Position numbers and translations under genes: made by a program. A stretch of DNA of 64,000 nt from Streptomyces sp. CB02414 (GTDB taxonomy: Bacteria > Actinomycetota > Actinomycetes > Streptomycetales > Streptomycetaceae): contig NZ_LIPF01000010.1 of NCBI RefSeq assembly GCF_001905385.1, forward strand, positions 351,416 through 415,415. The letters run 5' to 3'. The notes below the pieces were generated by a model. The model saw only the letters and a program-made list of their open reading frames with translations, had not been told where the DNA came from and did no database searches. How positions within the stretch are numbered: the first letter of the stretch is position 1; each line of letters starts with the position of its first letter. Positions 7,609 through 15,225 of the stretch are shown in pieces.

Positions 7609-8778
7609 TCAGCCGACGGCCGTCACGGTCCCCGCGCCCACGGTCCGCCCGCCCTCGCGGACGGCGAACCCGAGCCCGGTCTCCAGCGGCACGTCCCGCC
7701 CCAGCTCCACGGTCATCGTGACCGTGTCCCCGGGCCGGGCGACGGCCGCCTCACCGAGGTCCACGTCCCCGACCACGTCGGCGGTCCGGATGTAGAACTG
7801 CGGCCGGTATCCCGTGGCGACGGGCGTCGAGCGCCCGCCCTCGCGCGCCGACAGCACGTACACCCGCGCCGTGAACCGCCGTGCCGGTACGACGCTGCCG
7901 GGCGCGGCGACCACGTGTCCCCGGCGCACCGTGTCACGGGCGACGCCGCGCAGCAGCAGCGCCACGTTGTCCCCGGCCTGGGCCTCCTCCATCGGCTTGC
8001 CGAAGGTCTCCAGGCCGGTGACGACCGTCTCGACGGACGCGCCGAGCACCTCGACGCGGTCGCCGACGCGGACCGTGCCGCGCTCGACGGCTCCGGTGAC
8101 GACCGTGCCGCGGCCGGTGATGGTGAGCACGTTCTCCACCGGCAGCAGGAACGGCGCGTCCAGGTACCGCTCGGGCATGGGCACGTACGTGTCCACGGCG
8201 TCGAGCAGCGCCTCCACGGAGGCCGTCCACCGCGGGTCGCCTTCCAGCGCCCTCAGCCCCGAGACCCGTACGACGGGCACGGCGTCCCCGCCGTAACCGT
8301 GCGCGGTGAGCAGTTCCCGGACCTCCAGCTCCACGAGGTCGGTGAGCTCCTCGTCCCCGGCGTCGGCCTTGTTGAGGGCGACGACGATGTGGTCGACGCC
8401 CACCTGCCGGGCCAGCAGGACGTGTTCGGCGGTCTGCGGCATGATCCCGTCCAGCGCGGAGACGACCAGGATCGCCCCGTCGAGCTGGGCGGCGCCGGTG
8501 ACCATGTTCTTGACGTAGTCGGCGTGGCCGGGCATGTCGACGTGCGCGTAGTGCCGGGTGTCGGTCTCGTACTCGACGTGCGCGATGTTGATCGTGATGC
8601 CGCGCGCCGCCTCCTCGGGGGCGCGGTCGATGCGGTCGAACGGCACGAACGTGCCGGCGCCGCGCTCGGCGAGCACCTTGGTGATGGCGGCGGTCAGGGT
8701 GGTCTTGCCGTGGTCGACGTGGCCCATGGTGCCGATGTTGAGGTGCGGTTTGGTGCGGACGTACGCCGTCTTGGACAT
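7609..8778 (-). CDS. tuf3: Elongation factor Tu, divergent EF-Tu3 type
   Basis: A 389-residue three-domain EF-Tu, a little shorter than the roughly 397 residues of the main factor. G1 is GHVDHGKT (residues 19-26). G3 is DMPGH instead of DCPGH, G4 is NKAD instead of NKCD, and G5 is SGL instead of SAL. It stands alone, not in the usual rpsL-rpsG-fusA-tuf operon, and ends with the conserved 'REGGRTVGAG'. This combination fits the tuf3 product of Streptomyces coelicolor and S. ramocissimus, which from memory is intrinsically tolerant of kirromycin, pulvomycin and GE2270A. The start has GAGGAA 7 bases upstream. Expression may depend on the hairpin at 8831-8873. Confidence 0.93.
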   Translation of the reverse strand: MSKTAYVRTKPHLNIGTMGHVDHGKTTLTAAITKVLAERGAGTFVPFDRIDRAPEEAARGITINIAHVEYETDTRHYAHVDMPGHADYVKNMVTGAAQLDGAILVVSALDGIMPQTAEHVLLARQVGVDHIVVALNKADAGDEELTDLVELEVRELLTAHGYGGDAVPVVRVSGLRALEGDPRWTASVEALLDAVDTYVPMPERYLDAPFLLPVENVLTITGRGTVVTGAVERGTVRVGDRVEVLGASVETVVTGLETFGKPMEEAQAGDNVALLLRGVARDTVRRGHVVAAPGSVVPARRFTARVYVLSAREGGRSTPVATGYRPQFYIRTADVVGDVDLGEAAVARPGDTVTMTVELGRDVPLETGLGFAVREGGRTVGAGTVTAVG

Positions 8779-8830
8779 GGCGGTTCCTCGAAGCCTCGTG
8801 GCGGTGGTGGGACCCCAGGGGGGACTGGCC

Positions 8831-8873
8831 GACCCTCCCCCTGCGGGGTCCGCCGGACGATCCGGGGAGGGTC
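8831..8873 (-). promoter_or_regulatory. Large inverted repeat in the tuf3 leader
   Basis: GACCCTCCCC and GGGGAGGGTC form a perfect 10-bp stem around a 23-base loop that itself contains a GTCCG/CGGAC inverted repeat. It lies 53 bases upstream of the tuf3 start and overlaps the stop codon of a 33-codon candidate ORF. It could terminate transcription of that ORF or act as an attenuator for tuf3. No T-tract is present. Confidence 0.55.
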
Positions 8874-8973
8874 AGCTTCGGGCGCCGTCGACGGCTGCCG
8901 GGAAGAGGATGACGGCAGCCTTCGGGGCATCCGCGACCGCGGACGCTGCGAGGTGGAAGGCGTGCCGGAACAT
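8872..8973 (-). CDS. Candidate 33-residue small ORF upstream of tuf3
   Basis: An ATG with GAGGAT 7 bases upstream opens a 33-codon frame beginning 'MFRHAFHLAASAVADAPKA' and ending 'AAVDGARS', stopping inside the strong inverted repeat before tuf3. The peptide is alanine-rich with a hydrophobic middle. No family was recognised. Codon use is GC-rich like the neighbours, but the stretch is too short for that to be proof. It could be a leader peptide, a small independent gene, or chance. Confidence 0.35.
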   Translation of the reverse strand: MFRHAFHLAASAVADAPKAAVILFPAAVDGARS

Positions 8974-9055
8974 GACGCCGATCCTCGCCGACGCGCTGCC
9001 CGGGGTCGAATGGTTTTTGACGGCACGGAAGTCCGGAGCGTGCCGCCCCGGTCGG

Positions 9056-9778
9056 CTACGGACCGATGTTCCGCAGCGCCTCCCGCACGGACAGCGGTGC
9101 CAGGCGCGGCCCGTGCCCGGCCACGAAGGCGCGTACGGCGTCCGGGTCGGTCTTGGCGTACTCGCGCAGGCTCCAGCCGATGGCCTTGCGGACGAAGAAG
9201 TCGTCGTGGCCGCCCTGGCGCAGGCAGTAGCCGAAGAGCCGGTCGGTGTCGGTGCGTTCCTTGTACCGCAGTTGGTGGAGCAGCGCCGTGCGGACCAGCC
9301 ACCTGTCCTCGTCCGCGCTCCAGGCGTCCATGTCGGCGGTGAGGCCGCGGTCGGCCGCGACCAGTCCCCCGACGACGTGCGCCGCGAGCAGGTCGACGGT
9401 GTCCCACCACGGGGCCGTGGTGAGCAGATGCCGGACCACGGGCAGGAATCCGGAAGAGCAATGCGTCACATGACGGCGCAGGAGATCGACGGCGAAGTAC
9501 TGGTACTCGCGCTCGGGCAACCGCCAGCAGCGGAGCGCCACGGCGGTGAGGTCCGCCTCCGCCGGACGGGGTGTTCCCGCCAGGACGGTGCGGGTCAGGG
9601 CGCGGCGAACGGGCGAGGTCAGACCCAGGAAGGGAGCGACGTCCTTCATGTACGCCCGCATGCCGGCGGCCCGTTCGGGTTCGGCCGCGGCGCCGTACAC
9701 GGCGGTGAGCCGCTCCATCACGGTGTCCGCGTAGGGGCTGCGCGGCACGTCCGGAATTTCCTTGGCTGTGACGCTCAT
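9056..9778 (-). CDS. DNA alkylation repair protein (AlkD family)
   Basis: A 240-residue all-helical HEAT-like protein. 'PWWDTVDLLAAHVVGG' carries the Trp/Asp pair that lines the AlkD lesion pocket, and 'FFVRKAIGWSLREYAK' is the highly conserved C-terminal block. AlkD enzymes excise N3- and N7-alkylated purines without base flipping. The ATG encoding 'MSVTAKE' is preferred over an upstream in-frame start that would overlap the promoter of the divergent gene. The 82 bp below its stop hold only the start of the tuf3 leader region. Confidence 0.9.
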   Translation of the reverse strand: MSVTAKEIPDVPRSPYADTVMERLTAVYGAAAEPERAAGMRAYMKDVAPFLGLTSPVRRALTRTVLAGTPRPAEADLTAVALRCWRLPEREYQYFAVDLLRRHVTHCSSGFLPVVRHLLTTAPWWDTVDLLAAHVVGGLVAADRGLTADMDAWSADEDRWLVRTALLHQLRYKERTDTDRLFGYCLRQGGHDDFFVRKAIGWSLREYAKTDPDAVRAFVAGHGPRLAPLSVREALRNIGP

Positions 9779-9827
9779 GAGACGCACCATACGGCGATCA
9801 CACACATTTGTCGGTTAGTGTCACCGG

Positions 9828-10607
9828 ATGTTCGATGCCACCACCCGCTCTGGGGGCACCGCCACGGTCTCTCCCCGGACCGCCGCGACAGAGCTCGCCG
9901 TCGCCACGGCCGCCGGGCCGGTCCCACCGGCCGGTGCCGCCGCCCGCGTGACGAGAGTCCTGCTCTCCCCGTGGTCCCGGCTCTCCCTGCTCGTCCTGCT
10001 GCTGGCCTCCGCCGCCACGGCGGTCCTGCTGTTCCAGCCGCAGGAGTTGCTGACCGACGGCTGGCCCCCGCAGCTCGGCGGGCTCGCGGCGGCGGTCGCG
10101 TACGCGGTGGCGTACGGAGTGTGCACTGTCGCGTTCGTACCGCGTCCGCTGCTGAATCTGGCCGCCGGCGCCCTGTTCGGCTCCCAGCTCGGCCTCGCCT
10201 CCGCGCTGGCGGGGACGGTGCTCGGCGCGGGCATCGCCTTCTGCCTGGGCCGGGTGCTGGGCCAGGAGGCGCTGCGCCCGCTGCTGCGGGGCAAGTGGCT
10301 GAAGGCCGCGGACGGGCAGCTGAGCGGGCACGGTTTCCGTTCGGTGCTGGCGGCACGGCTGTTCCCGGGGGTGCCCTTCGCCGCCGTCAACTACTGCGCG
10401 GCCGTCTCCCGCATGGGGCTGCTGCCCTTCCTGCTGGCGACAGGGCTGGGCTCGATCCCCAACACCGCCGCCTACGCCGTGGCCGGCGCCCGTGCCTCGA
10501 CGCCGACCTCACCGGCCTTCCTGATCGCGCTGGCCTGTATCGCGCTGCCGGGGCTGGCGGGCGCGGTGGTGGCCTGGCGCAAGCGGCACCGGCTGCGCGG
10601 GAACTGA
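9828..10607 (+). CDS. TVP38/TMEM64 family membrane protein
   Basis: A 259-residue polytopic protein with the VTT domain: 'GALFGSQLGLASALAGTVLG' in the middle and 'RLFPGVPFAAVNYCAAVSR' further on, both characteristic of TVP38/TMEM64 proteins related to DedA. A polar Ala/Thr/Pro-rich N-terminus (about 45 residues) precedes the first of about five membrane helices. A role in lipid or isoprenoid-carrier transport is plausible by family. It lies 149 bp before undecaprenyl-diphosphatase on the same strand, which suits an undecaprenyl-linked role but does not prove it. Confidence 0.87.
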   Translation: MFDATTRSGGTATVSPRTAATELAVATAAGPVPPAGAAARVTRVLLSPWSRLSLLVLLLASAATAVLLFQPQELLTDGWPPQLGGLAAAVAYAVAYGVCTVAFVPRPLLNLAAGALFGSQLGLASALAGTVLGAGIAFCLGRVLGQEALRPLLRGKWLKAADGQLSGHGFRSVLAARLFPGVPFAAVNYCAAVSRMGLLPFLLATGLGSIPNTAAYAVAGARASTPTSPAFLIALACIALPGLAGAVVAWRKRHRLRGN

Positions 10608-10756
10608 CGGGAGGCTCCCGGAGGTCAACTCCCTGTGGGCTGATCTTCACTTTGGGGCGCTACGCTGCCCCTCGACACGCCTGATCCTGATCACCGCACA
10701 CGGCGGTTCGGTGTGTCCATGCCCGTTTTCGATCGGCACTTGGACTCCGTAACTTC

Positions 10757-11632
10757 ATGTCTTGGTTTGAATCACTCATCCTCGGACTCGTCCAGGGGCT
10801 GACCGAGTTTCTTCCCGTGTCGTCCAGCGCGCACCTGCGCCTGACCGCGGCGTTCTCCGGCTGGCACGACCCGGGCGCGGCCTTCACCGCGATCACGCAG
10901 ATCGGCACCGAGGCCGCCGTCCTCATCTACTTCCGCAAGGACATCGGGCGGATCCTCTCCGCCTGGACGCGGTCGCTGACGAACAAGGAGATGCGCCACG
11001 ACCCCGACGCCCGCATGGGCTGGCTGGTGATCGTCGGCTCGATCCCGATCGGTGTGCTGGGGCTGACGCTGAAGGACCAGATCGAGGGTCCGTTCCGCGA
11101 CCTGCGGATCACCGCGACCATGCTGATCGTCGTCGGCGTGATCATCGGCATCGCGGACCGGATGGCCGCGCGGGACGAGAAGGGCGGCCGGCACCGCGCG
11201 CCGCAGCAGCGCAAGGAACTGACGGACCTGACCGTCCGGGACGGCCTGATCTACGGCCTCTGCCAGGCCATGGCCCTCGTCCCCGGCGTCTCCCGCTCCG
11301 GGGCGACCATCAGCGGCGGCCTCTTCATGGGCTACCGGCGCGAGGCCGCGGCCCGGTACTCGTTCCTGCTCGCCGTCCCGGCGGTGCTGGCCTCCGGCCT
11401 GTTCGAGCTCACCGACGCGATGGAGAGCGACCACATCTCCTGGGGCCCGACGCTCTTCGCGACGGTCATCGCCTTCGCCGTCGGGTACGCGGTGATCGCG
11501 TGGTTCATGAAGTTCATCTCCACTAAGAGCTTCATGCCGTTCGTCTGGTACCGGATCGCGCTCGGCATCGTCATCATCGTCCTGGTCTTCGCGGGTGTCC
11601 TGAGCCCGCACGCCGCGGAGTCGGCCCACTGA
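10757..11632 (+). CDS. uppP: Undecaprenyl-diphosphatase UppP/BacA
   Basis: A 291-residue integral membrane enzyme that recycles undecaprenyl diphosphate to the monophosphate carrier for peptidoglycan and other envelope polymers. Catalytic regions are clear: 'EFLPVSSSAHL' at residues 17-27 and 'GVSRSGATISGG' near residue 180. Length and about eight hydrophobic segments are typical. Members confer bacitracin tolerance when overexpressed. ATG start; the upstream 149 bp should hold its promoter. Confidence 0.96.
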   Translation: MSWFESLILGLVQGLTEFLPVSSSAHLRLTAAFSGWHDPGAAFTAITQIGTEAAVLIYFRKDIGRILSAWTRSLTNKEMRHDPDARMGWLVIVGSIPIGVLGLTLKDQIEGPFRDLRITATMLIVVGVIIGIADRMAARDEKGGRHRAPQQRKELTDLTVRDGLIYGLCQAMALVPGVSRSGATISGGLFMGYRREAAARYSFLLAVPAVLASGLFELTDAMESDHISWGPTLFATVIAFAVGYAVIAWFMKFISTKSFMPFVWYRIALGIVIIVLVFAGVLSPHAAESAH

Positions 11633-11694
11633 CCGGACCGCTTGTGTAGCCGTCCGGTAGCGCACTGTCAGTGCGGGCCCCTAGGCTTGTCCGC

Positions 11695-11874
11695 ATGTCC
11701 CCCGATTCCGTGACTCCTGGTTCCGTGCGGTCCGCGGCGGAGCTGAACGACCAGATCCGTGCCCTGTGGCGGCGAGCGGGCGGGACCCTGTCGGCACAGG
11801 AGCGCGTGGAGTACGAGCTGCTGGTGGTCGAATGGGCCACCGCGATCCGCGGCGAGGTCATCGAGGCGGCCTGA
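11695..11874 (+). CDS. Small conserved-looking protein of unknown function
   Basis: A 59-residue protein with a helical, charged core 'LNDQIRALWRRAGG' followed by 'EYELLVVEWATAIRGEV'. Regular amphipathic spacing suggests a small two-helix protein. It starts at ATG 62 bp after uppP, so read-through from uppP is possible, but no strong ribosome site is visible. No family recognised. Confidence 0.6.
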   Translation: MSPDSVTPGSVRSAAELNDQIRALWRRAGGTLSAQERVEYELLVVEWATAIRGEVIEAA

Positions 11875-11893
11875 GCGGCCCCGGGCCCGGACG

Positions 11894-12634
11894 TCAGCGT
11901 CCGCCGGCCACCCGCAGCACCGATCCCGTCGTGTACGAGGCGTCCGGCGACATCAGCCAGGAGATCGCCGCGGCGATCTCCTCCGCCCGGCCGGGGCGCC
12001 CCATCGGGACGGCCGCACCCATCCGCCGGGCGCGTTCCGGGTCGCCCATGGCCGCGTGCATCTCGGTGTCGATGACCCCGGGCGCGACGGCGTTGACGCG
12101 GATCCCGTCCGGGCCGAGTTCCTTGGCCAGGCCCAGGGTGAGGGCGTCGACGCCCGCCTTGCTCGCCGCGTAGTGGACGTACTCCCCCGGGCTGCCGATG
12201 GTCGCGGCGCCCGACGACACGTTCACGATCGCGCCGCCGCCCCGCGCGGTCATCAACTGCGCGGCGCGGCGGGAGCACAGCAGCACGCCCAGCAGGTTGA
12301 CGTCGAGGACCCGGCGCAGGGTCGCGGTGTCGCTGTCGGCGAGCCGGCCGAGCGGTCCGGTCACCGCCGCGTTGTTCACCAGGCCCGTCACCGGTCCGAG
12401 CCGCTCCTCCGCCACCTCGAAGAGCCGCTCGACGTCGGATTCGGCCGAGGTGTCCGCCCGCACCGCGAGGCCGCGGCCACCCGCCTCGCGCACCCCGGCC
12501 GCGACCGCCTCGGCGGCCGAGGCGTCCCGCACATAGCCCACGACGACGTCGTGCCCGTCGGCGGCGAGCCGCAGACAGGTGGCGGCACCGATGCCCCGGC
12601 TGCCACCGGTGACCACCGTGAGGGGACGTGACAT
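11894..12634 (-). CDS. SDR-family oxidoreductase
   Basis: A 246-residue classical short-chain dehydrogenase/reductase. The cofactor loop 'TGGSRGIGAA' starts at about residue 8, the 'NNAAV' strand is near residue 89, and catalytic Ser and 'YAASK' are near 140-158. It probably uses NADP(H), judging from the absence of an acidic residue after strand 2, though this is weak evidence. The substrate is unknown. The start has GGAGG 6 bases upstream. A perfect 17-bp palindrome lies 50 bp upstream of the start. Confidence 0.88.
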   Translation of the reverse strand: MSRPLTVVTGGSRGIGAATCLRLAADGHDVVVGYVRDASAAEAVAAGVREAGGRGLAVRADTSAESDVERLFEVAEERLGPVTGLVNNAAVTGPLGRLADSDTATLRRVLDVNLLGVLLCSRRAAQLMTARGGGAIVNVSSGAATIGSPGEYVHYAASKAGVDALTLGLAKELGPDGIRVNAVAPGVIDTEMHAAMGDPERARRMGAAVPMGRPGRAEEIAAAISWLMSPDASYTTGSVLRVAGGR

Positions 12635-12683
12635 GCGTACCTCCAGTGAGCGAGGGCCGGGAGCGCGGAGCCGCCCGACCTTT

Positions 12684-12700
12684 TGATCGATCATCGATCA
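12684..12700. promoter_or_regulatory. Perfect 17-bp palindrome, probable operator
   Basis: TGATCGAT-C-ATCGATCA is an exact palindrome with 8-bp arms in the divergent region between the SDR gene and lnt, 50 bp from the SDR start. Its AT-rich composition stands out in this genome. A GntR- or MarR-like repressor would be typical, but no regulator gene is adjacent. Confidence 0.6.
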
Positions 12701-12808
12701 TCCTACGCGGAGGTCGCGCTTCACCGGGTGCGGACATCCGATGTGATCAACTGAATCCGCCCTCGTCGAGAGCGCACACTGAAGGGACCACGGGGTAGGG
12801 AGGCGCCC

Positions 12809-14383
12809 ATGAAGATCCTCGGTCACTGGCTCGCCTCCCCGTGGCGCCGCTCGGCCACCGCCGTACTCGCCGGCGCGCTGCCCGTGCTCGCCTTTCCGGG
12901 CCCGGCCCTGTGGTGGTGGGCCTGGATCGCCCTGGTGCCCTGGCTGCTGCTGGCCCGCAGCGCGCCGCGCGGGAAGCGCGCCGTGTACGACGGCTGGTGC
13001 GGCGGCTTCGGCTTCATGCTGGCCATGCACCACTGGCTGCTGCCCAACCTGCACGTGTTCACGTTCGTCATCGCGGCGCTGCTCGGCGCGCTGTGGGCGC
13101 CCTGGGGCTGGCTGGTGCGCCGGATGCTGGGCGGGGCGCCCTCGGCCGGCCGGGTGGCGGCGGCGCTCGTGGTGCTGCCGTCGGGCTGGCTGGCGGTGGA
13201 GCTGGTCCGCTCCTGGGAGGGGCTCGGCGGCCCCTGGGGCGTGCTCGGCGCGAGTCAGTGGCAGGTGGCCCCGGCGCTGCGCCTCGCATCGGTGGGCGGC
13301 GTGTGGCTGCTGAGCTTCCTGGTGGTGGCCGTCAACGTCGCCGTGACGGTGCTCGTCGCCGTCCGCCGGGCCCGGGTGCCCGCTCTCGCGGGGCTGCTGG
13401 CCACCGCCGCGGCGACCTCCGCCGCCTGGGTCTGGTCCCCGCGCCCCGAAGGCGGTGAGCGGGTGGCGATCGGGGTGGTGCAGCCGGGCGTCGTCGCCGG
13501 GGCGGACAGCGCCGACCGGCGTTTCGACCGCGAGGAGGAACTGACCCGCGGGCTCGCCGGCCGGGACCTCGACCTGATCGTCTGGGGCGAGAGCAGCGTC
13601 GGCTTCGACCTGGACGACCGGCCCGACCTGTCCCGGCGGCTCGCGGCGCTGTCGCGGGAGACCGGCGCGGACATCCTGGTCAACGTGGACGCGCGGCGCT
13701 CGGACAAGCCGGGCATCTACAAGAGTTCCGTGCTCGTCGGTCCCGACGGCCCGACCGGCGACCGGTACGACAAGATGCGGCTCGTCCCCTTCGGGGAGTA
13801 CATCCCGGCGCGCTCCCTGCTGGGGTGGGCCACGTCGGTGGGCGAGGCTGCGGGCGAGGACCGGCGGCGGGGCAGTGAGCAGGTGGTGATGGAGGTCGGG
13901 GACGGGCTGCGCATCGGGCCGATGGTGTGCTTCGAGAGCGCGTTCCCCGACATGAGCCGCCAGCTCGCCGCCGACGGCGCCGAGGTGCTGTTCGCCCAGT
14001 CGTCCACGTCGACCTTCCAGGACACCTGGGCGCCGGAGCAGCACGCCTCGCTCGCCGCGCTGCGCGCCGCCGAGACCGGCCGGCCGATGGTGCACTCGAC
14101 GCTGACCGGCGTCTCGGCCGTCTACGACGCGAACGGCGCGCGGATCGGTTCGTGGCTCGGTACGGACGCGAGCGAGTCGCGGGTGTACGAGGTTCCGGTG
14201 ACGCACGGGACGACGCCGTACGTCCGCTTCGGCGACTGGACGCCGCACGCGTCGCTGCTGATCCTCGCGGCCTGGGGCGTCGGCGAAGGCGTCCGGGCGG
14301 TGCGGCTCAGGCGGAACGCTCGTGCACCGCGCGTACCACCCGCTCACACAGCTCATGGGTCTCCAGCGCGTCCCGGGCACTGA
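12809..14383 (+). CDS. lnt: Apolipoprotein N-acyltransferase
   Basis: A 524-residue membrane enzyme that N-acylates the lipid-modified cysteine of lipoproteins. Several N-terminal transmembrane helices (to about residue 200) precede a nitrilase-fold periplasmic domain. The catalytic triad is visible: Glu in 'WGESSVGF' (about 259), Lys in 'YDKMRLVPFGEYIP' (about 322) and Cys in 'MVCFESAFPD' (about 374). Streptomycetes commonly encode two Lnt enzymes. The last 77 bp overlap the convergent Gfo/Idh gene, so the Arg/Pro-rich C-terminal tail is shared sequence. Confidence 0.93.
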   Translation: MKILGHWLASPWRRSATAVLAGALPVLAFPGPALWWWAWIALVPWLLLARSAPRGKRAVYDGWCGGFGFMLAMHHWLLPNLHVFTFVIAALLGALWAPWGWLVRRMLGGAPSAGRVAAALVVLPSGWLAVELVRSWEGLGGPWGVLGASQWQVAPALRLASVGGVWLLSFLVVAVNVAVTVLVAVRRARVPALAGLLATAAATSAAWVWSPRPEGGERVAIGVVQPGVVAGADSADRRFDREEELTRGLAGRDLDLIVWGESSVGFDLDDRPDLSRRLAALSRETGADILVNVDARRSDKPGIYKSSVLVGPDGPTGDRYDKMRLVPFGEYIPARSLLGWATSVGEAAGEDRRRGSEQVVMEVGDGLRIGPMVCFESAFPDMSRQLAADGAEVLFAQSSTSTFQDTWAPEQHASLAALRAAETGRPMVHSTLTGVSAVYDANGARIGSWLGTDASESRVYEVPVTHGTTPYVRFGDWTPHASLLILAAWGVGEGVRAVRLRRNARAPRVPPAHTAHGSPARPGH

Positions 14384-15212
14384 GCACCTTGCCGGCGCGC
14401 ACCGCGTCCAGGAAGCCGAGCACCGCCTGTTCGATGCCGCGCTGCCGGGCCACCGGGACCCAGTCGCCGCGCCGCCGCACGGTCGGCTGGCCCTTGTGGT
14501 CGATCACCTCGGCGAGGTTGACCACCTGGCGTTTGGTGTCCTGGCCGGAGACCTCGAGGATCTCCTCCGCCGAGCCGCTGAGCCGGTTCATGACGCCGAG
14601 GGCGGTGAAACCGTCGCCGGCGAGCTGGAGGACGACGTGGTGGAGCAGGCCGTCCTGGACGCGGGCGCGCACGGTGACGTCGTCGACCGGGCCCGGCACC
14701 AGGAAGCGGAGCGTGTCGACGACGTGGATGAAGTCGTCGAGGACCATCGTGCGGGGGTCCTCGGGCAGACCCGTGCGGTTCTTCTGCATGAGGATCAGCT
14801 CGCGCGGGTGCTCGGCGCACTGCGCGTAGCCGGGGGCGTGGCGCCGGTTGAAACCGACGGCGAGGCTGGTGCCGCGCTCCTCGGCGAGGGTCACCAGGCG
14901 CTCGGAGTCGGCGAGTTCGTAGGCGAGCGGCTTGTCGACGTAGGTCGGGACGCCGGCTTCGAGCAGCCGGGTCACGATCTCGGGGTGGACGGCGGTCGGC
15001 GCGTGCACGAAGGCGGCGTCGAGGCCCGCGGCCAGGAGTGCGTCGAGGTCGGCGTGGAGCCGCTCCGACGGGAGGCGCAGCTTCTCGCCGACCCGGGTGA
15101 GCGTGGCGGGGGTGCGGGTCTGCAGGTGCAGTTCCACCCCGGGCAGGACGGCGAGCACCGGCAGATAGGCCTTCTGCGCGATGTCGCCGAGTCCGATGAC
15201 GCCGACCTTCAC
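14307..15212 (-). CDS. Gfo/Idh/MocA family oxidoreductase
   Basis: A 301-residue NAD(P)-dependent oxidoreductase. The Rossmann loop is 'VGVIGLGDIAQKAY' at the N-terminus, and the family's 'PTYVDKPLAY' carries the conserved lysine near residue 94. The substrate is probably a sugar or inositol-like polyol by family, but it cannot be specified. The GTG start is chosen because GAGGAG lies 9 bases upstream. Its 3' end overlaps lnt tail-to-tail. It follows the FAD monooxygenase with only 13 bp between, suggesting co-transcription. Confidence 0.88.
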   Translation of the reverse strand: MKVGVIGLGDIAQKAYLPVLAVLPGVELHLQTRTPATLTRVGEKLRLPSERLHADLDALLAAGLDAAFVHAPTAVHPEIVTRLLEAGVPTYVDKPLAYELADSERLVTLAEERGTSLAVGFNRRHAPGYAQCAEHPRELILMQKNRTGLPEDPRTMVLDDFIHVVDTLRFLVPGPVDDVTVRARVQDGLLHHVVLQLAGDGFTALGVMNRLSGSAEEILEVSGQDTKRQVVNLAEVIDHKGQPTVRRRGDWVPVARQRGIEQAVLGFLDAVRAGKVLSARDALETHELCERVVRAVHERSA

Positions 15213-15225
15213 GGGGTGTGCTCCT

